NCBI GenBank assembly: GCA_012841485.1 | Contig: DUUU01000436.1 | Coordinates: 1 to 12,761 of the forward strand | Direction of reading: 5' to 3' | Source of the DNA: Armatimonadota bacterium | GTDB taxonomy: Bacteria; Armatimonadota; JAAZEB01 | Length of the DNA: 12,761 nt | Part shown: positions 1-7,485 of the stretch, in pieces | Layout of the letters: every line of letters begins with the position of its first letter | Numbering within the stretch: position 1 is the first letter of the stretch | Program-made: the position numbers and the translations under genes | The notes under the pieces: generated by a model | Databases searched by the model: none | What the model saw: only the letters and a program-made list of their open reading frames with translations | Told to the model about the DNA's origin: nothing

Positions 1-319
1 CGTGCTTTTCCTGAACCTGATCGGCGATATCCTGGGAGGTGACGGAGCCATACAGCTTGCCGCCCACGCCCGTATTCACCTCGATGGTGATCGGCTCGGC
101 TTCGATGCGCCGGGCAACCGCTTCCGCATCCGCGCGCTCGCGCTCGGCGCGCCGCTGGATCGCTTTCTGCTGGAACTCCAGATTGCGCGTCAGGCCCGCG
201 GTCGCCAGTTGCGCCAGCTTCCGCGGCAGCAGGTAGTTGCGGCCATACCCATCGGCCACGTTGGCGATCTCGCCCGCCTTGCCCACACCAGGAACATCAT
301 GCAACAGTAGCACTTTCAC
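1..319 (-). CDS. rplI: 50S ribosomal protein L9, N-terminal 106 residues (runs off the left edge)
   Basis: Ribosomal protein L9 binds 23S rRNA near the base of the L1 stalk of the large subunit and helps hold the reading frame. The first residues, VKVLLLHDVPGVGKAGE, and the block GYGRNYLLPRKLA at about residues 24-36 are the family's N-terminal RNA-binding domain. A charged connecting helix (about residues 41-74) follows, then the start of the C-terminal domain (GGKLYGSVT). The family is usually near 150 residues, so about 40 are lost beyond the window edge. The GTG start at 319 is chosen because an AAGGAG ribosome-binding site lies about 9 nt upstream and the protein then begins exactly like other L9 proteins. 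It follows mlaD by 72 nt. Its usual partners rpsF, ssb and rpsR are not upstream. Confidence 0.95.
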   Translation of the reverse strand, partial: MKVLLLHDVPGVGKAGEIANVADGYGRNYLLPRKLAQLATAGLTRNLEFQQKAIQRRAERERADAEAVARRIEAEPITIEVNTGVGGKLYGSVTSQDIADQVQEKH

Positions 320-338
320 CCGCGTCTATACTCCTTCC

Positions 339-371
339 TTTGCCGGGCGCCACGGGGTGCCCCCCGGCAAA
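339..371 (-). other. Stem-loop immediately upstream of the rplI ribosome-binding site
   Basis: On the minus strand a 9-bp perfect stem, TTTGCCGGG paired with CCCGGCAAA, encloses a 15-nt GC-rich loop and ends directly against the AAGGAAGGAG that serves rplI. A second small stem (ATGCC-TGTT-GGCAT, 371-384) abuts it on the mlaD side. No run of T follows either stem, so this does not look like a standard intrinsic terminator. It could separate mlaD from rplI at the RNA level, act as an RNase processing site, or affect rplI translation. The pairing is seen directly; any role is inference. Confidence 0.4.
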
Positions 372-391
372 TGCCAACAGGCATCCGCCCA

Positions 392-1714
392 TCATTGACG
401 CCATTGGATGCCAACAATGGCTCGGGGTTGGCGCAGGATCCCATCCACCCCGAACACCGTCCCGAGGTCCTTCGTAAGGAAGTAGCGACCCCGTACATCG
501 AGCCGGGGATACTTCGGATGGTAAAGATCCGCCGACATGCTAAACTTCCTGCTGATGTCGTAATCCATGCCGACCCCCGGATGTCCCCCGAAGATCCCGT
601 AGCGCATCGCCGTCTTGGGGTCCACCCAGTGAATGCGCTGCGCAATGATTTTGTCTGCCTCCGTGAAATCGTAGAGACCAAGGCGCAGACCGGTGTGATG
701 CCCCGTCGGGAGTGTGAACATCACATCGGTGCGCGTATTGCCCGATCCCGAGCCCGCGGCCTCGATGACAAAGCGCGAGCCGCTCTGCAGCTTCGGTTTC
801 GGTAGGTTCACCGTGATCTTCGGCTGTCCAGAGCCGAGGAAGCGGCTCACCCGCTCGCCCACGTCACGCGCGTGCGCCGTCGCCTCGCTCAGGTTCTGCG
901 CCGAATCGCGCAGGTTCCGAGACACTTCCGGATCGCTCGTGAGGTCGCGTACATCCTGGACCACGGCATCGAGGCGCTCCGATGCCGTGCGCAGGGCCAC
1001 CGCGGTCTCCACCACGTTCTCCTGTAGATCCGGCCGCTTCACCACACCATGGACCTCTGCCAGGGCAGTGCGCAGCTCGAGCGACGCCTGCGCCAGGTTC
1101 GCCATCGTCTGGTCCACCTGCGACTGGTTGCGCAGCACCATCTCCTGCGTCTGCACGATCAGCTGCTCGGTGCGCGCCGTGGTGCGCGCCAGATTGCTCA
1201 CCGTCTCCACCACGCCGCGCTGCAAGTCGCGGTTGCTCAGGATAGTATCCAGGCTCTTGGTGATCTTCTGAAAATCGGCGAGAAGTTTGTTGACCTCGGT
1301 GCCAACTTCTTCGATCTGAAACGGCTTCTGAACCTGTTGCGGGCCCTGGACAACCGTCTCTGGCTCCATCAGCCGGGAGGAACGGGCGGGCAAAATCTCC
1401 AGGAACTTCTCGCCGATCAGGGCCCCGGTGGCGATAGTAAAGCGCGACCCCTCGGGTATTCCGTACTTCTTGTCAATATTCAAGCGGAGTCTGGCGCGGT
1501 TATCCGGCGTCAGCCCCACATCCGCGATCATCCCTATGTCCACCCCGGCCATGCGCACTTTGGATCCATACTGCAACCCGAGGGCGTTGTCGAACACCAC
1601 CGTGATCGAGTAGGAATTCCCCTGCGCGTATCGGCCCGAGAGCAGGTAAAAGATGCCGCTGAAGACAACGGCACCCACCACCAGAATCAGGCCCACTCTG
1701 CCGACATGGCTCAT
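392..1714 (-). CDS. mlaD: MlaD-like MCE-domain lipid transport protein with long helical region and beta-rich C-terminus
   Basis: This is the substrate-binding MCE component of an Mla-type phospholipid transporter, anchored in the inner membrane and projecting into the periplasm. The 440 residues show one N-terminal membrane helix (about 5-26), an MCE domain (about 34-112, with VRMAGVDIGMI and GALIGEKFLEI), and a long helical stretch with heptad-like leucines (about 135-290). The last part (about 300-440) is rich in alternating aromatic and polar residues, like outer-membrane beta-strands. E. coli MlaD is only about 180 residues and lacks the last two parts. The layout matches the transenvelope MlaD described for the diderm Firmicute Veillonella. 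The ATG at 1714 has a GGTGAG site upstream. It is the third gene after mlaE and mlaF, 82 nt behind mlaF. The MCE call is firm; the barrel call is inference from composition. Confidence 0.93.
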   Translation of the reverse strand: MSHVGRVGLILVVGAVVFSGIFYLLSGRYAQGNSYSITVVFDNALGLQYGSKVRMAGVDIGMIADVGLTPDNRARLRLNIDKKYGIPEGSRFTIATGALIGEKFLEILPARSSRLMEPETVVQGPQQVQKPFQIEEVGTEVNKLLADFQKITKSLDTILSNRDLQRGVVETVSNLARTTARTEQLIVQTQEMVLRNQSQVDQTMANLAQASLELRTALAEVHGVVKRPDLQENVVETAVALRTASERLDAVVQDVRDLTSDPEVSRNLRDSAQNLSEATAHARDVGERVSRFLGSGQPKITVNLPKPKLQSGSRFVIEAAGSGSGNTRTDVMFTLPTGHHTGLRLGLYDFTEADKIIAQRIHWVDPKTAMRYGIFGGHPGVGMDYDISRKFSMSADLYHPKYPRLDVRGRYFLTKDLGTVFGVDGILRQPRAIVGIQWRQ

Positions 1715-1796
1715 CAGGATCTCACCGACTTTATACTTCGGATCTCAGCGGAACGCGAAGCCCTCGCGAGCGCGCGCGGCCACTTGAAGCTCGGGG

Positions 1797-2567
1797 CTAC
1801 CCCACACCGGGGATGGGGCCCTGGCTGCTACCGCGGATAAACTGCTGCACCACCGCGTTGTCACTCTTCTGGATCTCCTCCGGTGTCCCCACCGCGATGA
1901 TCTCCCCCTGGTAGATCATCGCGATCCGGTCAGCCACCCGAAAGATGCTCGGGATGTGGTGCGACACGATCACCGAGGTCACTCCATAGGCATCGCGCAG
2001 GTGCATCGTCAGCTCGTCAATGCCCGTGGTGGTCACCGGGTCCAGGCCGCTGGTGGGCTCGTCGTAGAGCAGGATCAGCGGCTCCATCGCCAACGCCCGG
2101 GCCAGGCCCACACGCTTCTGCATCCCTCCACTCAACTGCTCCGGGAGCAGGTGGCCCGTGCCCTCCATCCCGACGATGCGCAGCTTCTCCTCCACCAGGC
2201 GATCTATCTGCTGGCGCGAGTAGTTGAAGTGCCTGCGCACCCCGAACGCCACGTTCTCGGCGACCGTCATCGAGTCGAAGAGCGCGGCATATTGAAAAAC
2301 AAAGCCCATCACCAGGCGCACCCGGTTCAATCGATCCTCGGACAACCGGCTGATGTCGCTCTCTCCAATGTAGACGTGGCCCGAGGTCGGCCGGATCAAT
2401 CCGCCAATGATCTTCAGGAGCGACGTCTTGCCGGAGCCGGACGCGCCCATAATCGCCAGCGTCTCTCCGACGTAAACCGTCAGATTTACGTTCTTGAGAA
2501 TGTGCTTCCCGCCCGCCTTATAGTTCAGGTCCTGAACCACAATCATCGGGGCGAGCGTCCCCGCCAT
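1797..2567 (-). CDS. mlaF: Mla-type ABC transporter ATPase
   Basis: This cytoplasmic ATPase powers the MlaEFD phospholipid transporter. All ATP-binding elements are intact in a 256-residue chain: Walker A GASGSGKT (about 41-48), Q-loop in FVFQYAALFDSMT (Q at about 92), signature LSGGMQKR (about 145), Walker B LILLYDEPTSGLDP (about 164-177) and the H-loop His in SHHIPS (about 203). The FQYAALFDSMTVAENVAFG stretch is characteristic of the MlaF subgroup. The ATG at 2567 is preferred because GAGGGG lies 7 nt before it. A GTG at 2582 in the same frame would add five residues but has no clear ribosome-binding site. It starts 34 nt after the mlaE stop and shares that gene's promoter. No separate STAS-domain MlaB gene lies nearby. 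Confidence 0.96.
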   Translation of the reverse strand: MAGTLAPMIVVQDLNYKAGGKHILKNVNLTVYVGETLAIMGASGSGKTSLLKIIGGLIRPTSGHVYIGESDISRLSEDRLNRVRLVMGFVFQYAALFDSMTVAENVAFGVRRHFNYSRQQIDRLVEEKLRIVGMEGTGHLLPEQLSGGMQKRVGLARALAMEPLILLYDEPTSGLDPVTTTGIDELTMHLRDAYGVTSVIVSHHIPSIFRVADRIAMIYQGEIIAVGTPEEIQKSDNAVVQQFIRGSSQGPIPGVG

Positions 2568-2601
2568 GGTAGCACCCCTCACAAGGCGGAGCCGAGCCCT
2601 C

Positions 2602-3381
2602 TTACGGGATGAACATCAGCTCCGACAGGAAGTAGTTGACAACGTAAATCAGCATGATGCTCAACACGACCGCGTTGGTCGTCGCGTGACCCACTCCCGC
2701 AGCCCCCCCACGCGCGCGGAGCCCCTGCTGGCACGACACCAGCGCGATGATCGCCCCAAACACCACCGTCTTCGCGAGCCCCAGGAGCACATGCTCCATG
2801 CGAATGAACATTGGGCTCGTCGCCGCCTGGAAGTAGCCCCCCGAGGGCACTCCCATCCCCGCCGACACCAGATAGCCGGCCACCACCCCGGCGGCATCGG
2901 CATACAGCGTCAACAGTGGCAGCATCAGCACGCACGCCATGAAGCGCGGCACCACCAGGTAATCGACCGGGTGTACGGCCAGCGACCGGAGCGCATCCAC
3001 CTGCTCCGTCACCTTCATCGTGCCCAGCTCCGCGGCAATCGCCGAGCCGACACGCGCGGCGACGACCACCCCGGTCAGCACCGGCGCCACCTCTCGGGCC
3101 ACCGAGGCCGACACGAGCCCCCCCACCAGACTCCCCATGCCGAACTTGATCGACTGAGCGGAGGACTGCAATGAGAGCACCGCGGCTGAGAAGGCGGTCG
3201 TGATCAGCGCGATGGGGAGGGAATTGACACCAATCAAGCTCATCTGTCGGAGGGTTTCCATCCCTCCGAGCGTGCCTGAGGCCAACGAGCGCAGCGTCTG
3301 CCCCAGCAGGATCCCGTTCTCCCCAATAAACTCGAAAAGCCCGACGGCCGTTGCCGCCCAGCCTTTTCCTGCTGCTTGCAT
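2602..3381 (-). CDS. mlaE: Mla-type ABC transporter permease
   Basis: This inner-membrane permease pairs with MlaF and carries the MlaD ring. The 259 residues match the MlaE family in length. They carry its hallmark block REVAPVLTGVVVAARVGSA (about 96-114) followed by AAELGTMKVTEQVDAL, and the C-terminal GGAAGVGHATTNAVV (about 225-239). Several hydrophobic segments are visible, at about residues 49-71, 100-118, 142-172 and 200-216, with another near the C-terminus. The ATG at 3381 is the only usable start in this frame. The AGGAG next to it is too close, but an AGGA 8 nt upstream is well placed. It is the first gene of mlaE-mlaF-mlaD, and a strong promoter lies about 54-82 nt upstream. Confidence 0.96.
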   Translation of the reverse strand: MQAAGKGWAATAVGLFEFIGENGILLGQTLRSLASGTLGGMETLRQMSLIGVNSLPIALITTAFSAAVLSLQSSAQSIKFGMGSLVGGLVSASVAREVAPVLTGVVVAARVGSAIAAELGTMKVTEQVDALRSLAVHPVDYLVVPRFMACVLMLPLLTLYADAAGVVAGYLVSAGMGVPSGGYFQAATSPMFIRMEHVLLGLAKTVVFGAIIALVSCQQGLRARGGAAGVGHATTNAVVLSIMLIYVVNYFLSELMFIP

Positions 3382-3434
3382 TCTCCTGATCCTGACGTAA
3401 CGCGTGACCCATTGGCTGCACTCTAGCCGCCTAC

Positions 3435-3463
3435 AGTATAACGATTCCAGGAACCGGTGTCAA
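3435..3463 (-). promoter_or_regulatory. Sigma70-type promoter of the mlaEFD operon
   Basis: On the minus strand TTGACA (3458-3463) and TATACT (3435-3440) are separated by exactly 17 nt. Only one base differs from the ideal -35/-10 pair. Transcription should start near 3428, giving a leader of about 47 nt before the mlaE ATG at 3381. Such an A/T-rich pair stands out in this GC-rich DNA. It lies in the 183-nt gap between the comEC stop and mlaE, so mlaEFD need not depend on read-through from comEC. Confidence 0.85.
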
Positions 3464-3564
3464 GGCAGGCAAGCGGTCACATCACAACGGGCGATACGCT
3501 GCCGCACGCCCACTCTTGCCTGCAAGTCCGGGCCTGATCCGGAGGTCGAATCTGCCGCGCAGGA

Positions 3565-5946
3565 TCAATGCGCCGGCAAGCGCCAGGGCGATGCCCCCGG
3601 GTGCCGTCCGCTCCGCACCCTCAGCACCTCGCCATCGGTGCTCACCTCGACGGCACCCTCCTCATCGGTGCGGCAGGTGAGAGCCGCCCGCGCCGCCAGC
3701 CGGCGGATCACTTCCGTCGCCGGATGCCCAAACAGGTTCCCCTCTCCCACGCTCACCACCGCGACCCGGGGCCGGACCGCGTCCAGAAACGCCTCGCCCG
3801 AGGAGGTGCGGCTGCCGTGGTGGGCCACCTTCAACACCGAAGCCTCCAGGGGAGCCCCCGAACGCACGAGATGGGCTTCCACTTCCCGGCCAATATCGGC
3901 GGCAAGGAGAAAACTGGTCCGGCCATACTCGACGCGCAGAACGACGCTGTGGTCGTTCACGTCACCCATGCCGGAGAGGCGTGGCTCCGGCGGATGGAGG
4001 AGGGTCACCCGCGTCCGCGGGTCGAGCATCCAGGAGACCCCCGCCTGGGCGCGCAGGTGGCGGATGCCGCGCCGGCGTACCTGCTCGAGCAGACGCTCCA
4101 TCTCCGCGTTCTCCGAGGGCACGTCCGGCTCGATCAACATCTCGACCGGCAGCTCGCGGCACACCGCAGCCAGGCCGCCGATGTGGTCGCCTTGAGGGTG
4201 CGTGGCCACGATGCAATCGAGGCCACGGACGCCTCGGTGAAGCAGCGCAGGCAGAAGCACGCGCTCGCCAAAGTCAAACCGGCCCCCGCTCACGCCGCCG
4301 CCGTCCACGAGGAGTGTCCTCCCGGAGGGAGTCTGCACCAGAGTGCTGTCGCCCTGGCCCACGTCCAGGAAAGTGACGCGCAAGAGCGGCGGCGACGGCA
4401 GCAGTTTCGAGCCGGCGAAGAGCGCCACCAGGGCGAGCCCCGACGCGCGAGCAACGCGGCTCCCCGCGAGAAGCGCCAGGTGCTCCCGGCGCAGCCACGC
4501 TATCGCGAGCAGCCCGGCATAGAGGAGCGCGACCGTGACGGCGCCCGGCGGGGGCACCCAGAAATGCCCGCCGGGCACTCTCGCGCAGGCGTGGATCACC
4601 TGGCGCAGCGCCCAGAGAAGGGCCAGATTGGCGCTGTCGAGGAAGAACGCCGCCCCCGGCCAGAGGAGGCCGACTACCGAAACCGCGAGGCCGCCGCCGA
4701 GGAGCAACCCGGACGCCGGTATGGCAATCAGGTTGGCGAGGACGCCCACCGGAGCAACTTGGCAGAAGGCGTGGGCGATGAGCGGCATCGTCGCCAGTTG
4801 GGCGGCCAGTGAATACCCGATGCTCCCCCAGAGCCATCCCGGTTTCGCATGAAGAAGCGCGCGCAGGCGCGGGCCGAGCAGAATCATGCCGCCTACGGCC
4901 GCGAACGAGAGCTGGAAGCCGAGGTCGAAGAGATCGCCGGGAGAGAGCCCGAGGATCACCAGCGCGGCGAGCGCGAGGAGGGAAAGCGGATCATTCTGCC
5001 GGCCGAGAAGCTGTGCCACGGCGAGAGCCCCCGCCGTGATGCTCGCGCGGACCATCGCGGGCGCGCCTCCTGCCATCAGCGTGTAGAGCCACGCGCCCGC
5101 CAGCGTGATCAGCAGGCTTGCCCAACGTGGCGCGGCGGCCCAACCCAGCACCTGGAGAAAGATCCCAATCAGGACCGCTATCTGAGCGCCCGAAGCGACC
5201 AGGACGTGAACGACGCCGGCGTTTCTGAAGTCGCGCTCGATCTCATCCGGAACCGGCGTGGCGCGCGACCCAAAGACGATCCCGTTCATCAAGGCGGCCT
5301 CATCGGGCGGGAGCGAGGCCAGGTGAACCGCGGCCAGGCGGTCGCGTAGGCCCAGCGCCAGCCGCCGGTCCCAGCGCGGATCCGCGGGGTCGAGGATCTG
5401 CACGAAGGGGTCGTGCGCGGTGAGGGTGGCGTGGACGTGCTCGCGTGCCATGTATCGCGCGTAGTTGAAGCCGCCGAAGTTTGCTGAGGAGCGGAGGGGA
5501 CGCAGGATCCCGGCAGCACACACCCGGTGGCCGGGCGCCAGGTGGACCTTCCCACTCGTCCGCAGCAGAAGGCGCGCATCCACACGAGTAGTCGTCTCAA
5601 GGCGGCGGAGTTGCACAACGCGCACCCGGCAGACGCGCCCGAATCCGCGCTCCACAGGCTCGTCCAGCACCTGACCGATCACCTCCACGCGCTTGCCGAT
5701 CCAGGGCTGAAACAGATTGGGATGGAGCGCGCGGTCCAGTGCTTCCCAAAAGGCCCCACCCGAAAGCCCCAGGGCAAGGAGCGCGAGAAGCGCCAGTCGT
5801 GGTGCCCACCGGAGAGCGGCGCAGACGACGAGCACGGCTCCCATGGCCGCCATGGCGGGCGGCCCGGGCGGCAGCATCCAACACCCGGAAAGGGCAATTC
5901 CGGTCGCGAAAGCGAACGCCAGCAGGGGAAGCAGGTGGAGGCGCAT
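3565..5946 (-). CDS. comEC: ComEC/Rec2-family DNA internalization channel
   Basis: ComEC forms the inner-membrane channel that brings one DNA strand into the cytoplasm during natural transformation. The 793 residues show three parts. These are N-terminal membrane helices with an OB-like DUF4131 region (about 1-185, including FGGFNYARYM), the multi-helix Competence domain (about 220-495, with HVLVASGAQIAVL and FDLGFQLSFAAVGG), and a C-terminal metallo-beta-lactamase-like domain (about 522-760). The last keeps FLDVGQGDSTLV, THPQGDHIGG (about 582-591), DVNDHSVVL and VLKVAHHGSRTSS, so the metal-site residues look intact. The start at 5946 has GGGAGG 6 nt upstream. Length is normal for a full ComEC. 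It lies 240 nt behind hemA and may have its own signals, though I see no convincing promoter there. Confidence 0.96.
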   Translation of the reverse strand: MRLHLLPLLAFAFATGIALSGCWMLPPGPPAMAAMGAVLVVCAALRWAPRLALLALLALGLSGGAFWEALDRALHPNLFQPWIGKRVEVIGQVLDEPVERGFGRVCRVRVVQLRRLETTTRVDARLLLRTSGKVHLAPGHRVCAAGILRPLRSSANFGGFNYARYMAREHVHATLTAHDPFVQILDPADPRWDRRLALGLRDRLAAVHLASLPPDEAALMNGIVFGSRATPVPDEIERDFRNAGVVHVLVASGAQIAVLIGIFLQVLGWAAAPRWASLLITLAGAWLYTLMAGGAPAMVRASITAGALAVAQLLGRQNDPLSLLALAALVILGLSPGDLFDLGFQLSFAAVGGMILLGPRLRALLHAKPGWLWGSIGYSLAAQLATMPLIAHAFCQVAPVGVLANLIAIPASGLLLGGGLAVSVVGLLWPGAAFFLDSANLALLWALRQVIHACARVPGGHFWVPPPGAVTVALLYAGLLAIAWLRREHLALLAGSRVARASGLALVALFAGSKLLPSPPLLRVTFLDVGQGDSTLVQTPSGRTLLVDGGGVSGGRFDFGERVLLPALLHRGVRGLDCIVATHPQGDHIGGLAAVCRELPVEMLIEPDVPSENAEMERLLEQVRRRGIRHLRAQAGVSWMLDPRTRVTLLHPPEPRLSGMGDVNDHSVVLRVEYGRTSFLLAADIGREVEAHLVRSGAPLEASVLKVAHHGSRTSSGEAFLDAVRPRVAVVSVGEGNLFGHPATEVIRRLAARAALTCRTDEEGAVEVSTDGEVLRVRSGRHPGASPWRLPAH

Positions 5947-6186
5947 GGGCGGCCTCCCATCATGACGCTACGCGCGGCACGGCCGGGGTTCTACGTGCCG
6001 TTCAGATCCGTGCGTCCTGCCGCCGTCCCATTCGGCAGAGTCGGGCGCGCTCCTGCGAGCGCGTCTAGAGAAGAGGGGTTCTGCCCTGCCAGCACCTTCG
6101 CGTCATGGACGCACGGTTGCCAGGCTATTCAGCAGTGGGCGCGCCCTTCACTGGCGAACGCGAGAGGATGCAGGGAGGCCGCCGGA
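5947..6186 (-). other. Intergenic region hemA-comEC with stem-loops, no gene seen
   Basis: This 240-nt gap contains a 7-bp perfect stem with a 4-nt loop (CGCGCTC / GAGCGCG, 6046-6063). Beside it is a 6-bp stem (CTGCCG / CGGCAG, 6017-6038). A 10-nt palindrome, GGGCGCGCCC, lies at 6137-6146. None is followed by a T-run on the minus strand, so I do not call a terminator. No good -35/-10 pair is seen for comEC. Short open frames here lack coding character. Confidence 0.45.
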
Positions 6187-7485
6187 TCAGTCCGGGCGTT
6201 CTCCCGTCGGATCAGGCGATGGCGCGCCGGCATCGGAGAGGCCGAAGAGCTCCTGAACCATCTCCAGGGGCGGGCGTGGCTCTTCCGTGGCGGCGAGGCG
6301 CTTCACTGCCAGGATCGGCTCGCGGAGGAGCCGCCGGGCCACGCCGCGCGCCAACACGCCGATCAACTCTCGGTCGCGCTCGGAGAGGTGGCGCAACCGG
6401 CCCTCTACCTTCGCCAGCTCGCCCTGGACCACCGCCTCGCCCTTCCGCTGCAGCGCGGCCAGCACCGGGCCCGCCTCGAGACAGCGGAGCCACTCGATCA
6501 GCTTCGCGGCCTCTTCCGCCGCGATCGCTTCCGCGGCCCCTACCTCGGCAGCGCGTTCGGCAAGGTTCTCCTGCACAATCGATTGCAGGTCGTCGATGGC
6601 GAAGAGGCGGACGTTCTCGAGGTCGCCGACAGCTGGTTCCACGTCGCGCGGCACGGCGATATCCACCAGCAGGAGGGGGCGATCGCGTCGCGCCGCGGCC
6701 ACGGGCCGGATGGTATCCAGGCGCACCACCGGATGGGGCGCGGCCGTGGAGCAGATGACGATGTCTGCCCGGCCCACGTGCTTGCCAAACTCGACGGTGC
6801 GGATCGCCTCGGCGCCGAACTCAACCGCCAGCTCCTGGGCGCGCTCGAGCGTGCGGTTGGCGACAATGAGGGAGGCAACCCCCGCGTCCACGAGGAGGCG
6901 CGCGGTCACCTTACTCATCTCGCCCGCGCCGAGCACCATGGCGTGGAGGCCTTCCAGCCGGCCGAAGGTACGCCGGGCCAACTCCACCGCGGCATGGCCC
7001 ACGGAGACGGCGCCGCGCCCCAGTCCCGTCTCCGCGCGCACGCGCTTGCCCGCCGTTACGGCGCTGCGAAAGAGGCGGTCGAGCACCGGGCCCACGGCAC
7101 CCGCCTCTAGGGCGGAGAGCCACGCGCCCCTCACCTGCCCCAGGATCTGCGCCTCGCCGAGGATCATCGACTCCAGGCCGGCCGCCACGCGATGGAGGTG
7201 GCGGACCGCGTCTTCCTCACGGCGCGCGTAGATGCAGGGAGCCAGCTCTCTCTCAGAGATGCCGCGCTCGTGGAAGAGGCGCAGGATCGGGCCCGCATCG
7301 CCCCGACGGCCCACCGCGTAGACCTCGGTGCGATTGCAGGTGGCCAGGATCACCGCTTCCCCTACCTCCCCGCCCTCGCGCAGACGGCGGAGAGCCGGGG
7401 CCAGACTCCCCTTGCTGAACGCCAGGCGCTCACGCACCGCCAGGGGTGCGGTCTGGTGGTTGGTTCCCACCAGGATCACATGCAT
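6187..7485 (-). CDS. hemA: Glutamyl-tRNA reductase
   Basis: HemA reduces glutamyl-tRNA(Glu) with NADPH to glutamate-1-semialdehyde, the committed step of the C5 route to heme, siroheme and other tetrapyrroles. The 432 residues are of normal length. They open with MHVILVGTNHQTAPL, carry the catalytic cysteine in ATCNRTEVY at residue 50, and have RHLHRVAAGLESMILGEAQI (about 95-114) with the conserved histidine near 98. The NADPH-binding turn is LGAGEMS (about 185-191), and a C-terminal helical dimerization region follows. The ATG at 7485 has GGGAGA 6 nt upstream. The start lies inside the preceding gene, so the two reading frames overlap by 56 nt. This is the last gene of the ccm-tetrapyrrole operon. 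Confidence 0.98.
   Translation of the reverse strand: MHVILVGTNHQTAPLAVRERLAFSKGSLAPALRRLREGGEVGEAVILATCNRTEVYAVGRRGDAGPILRLFHERGISERELAPCIYARREEDAVRHLHRVAAGLESMILGEAQILGQVRGAWLSALEAGAVGPVLDRLFRSAVTAGKRVRAETGLGRGAVSVGHAAVELARRTFGRLEGLHAMVLGAGEMSKVTARLLVDAGVASLIVANRTLERAQELAVEFGAEAIRTVEFGKHVGRADIVICSTAAPHPVVRLDTIRPVAAARRDRPLLLVDIAVPRDVEPAVGDLENVRLFAIDDLQSIVQENLAERAAEVGAAEAIAAEEAAKLIEWLRCLEAGPVLAALQRKGEAVVQGELAKVEGRLRHLSERDRELIGVLARGVARRLLREPILAVKRLAATEEPRPPLEMVQELFGLSDAGAPSPDPTGERPD

Noticed and set aside
1715..1796. TATAAA-like -10 box upstream of mlaD as an internal promoter
   Set aside because: The matching -35 position reads TTCGCG, a poor fit, and the gene follows mlaF closely in an evident operon.
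1049..1840. 263-residue open frame on the plus strand, rich in Leu, Gln and His
   Set aside because: It is antisense to the helical region of mlaD; the Leu/Gln/Ala periodicity is a reflection of the coiled-coil codons on the other strand.
3568..4812. 414-residue open frame on the plus strand
   Set aside because: It is antisense to the metallo-beta-lactamase and Competence parts of comEC and is low-complexity Arg/Ala/Pro/His-rich sequence.
6046..6063. 7-bp hairpin after hemA as an intrinsic terminator
   Set aside because: No T-run follows on the minus strand and it lies 120 nt past the hemA stop; recorded only as a stem-loop in the intergenic entry.
5527..7110. 527-residue open frame on the plus strand
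   Set aside because: It lies antisense to comEC and hemA, both with intact conserved motifs. Its own translation is rich in Arg, His, Gly and Gln with no family features, typical of shadow frames in GC-rich DNA.
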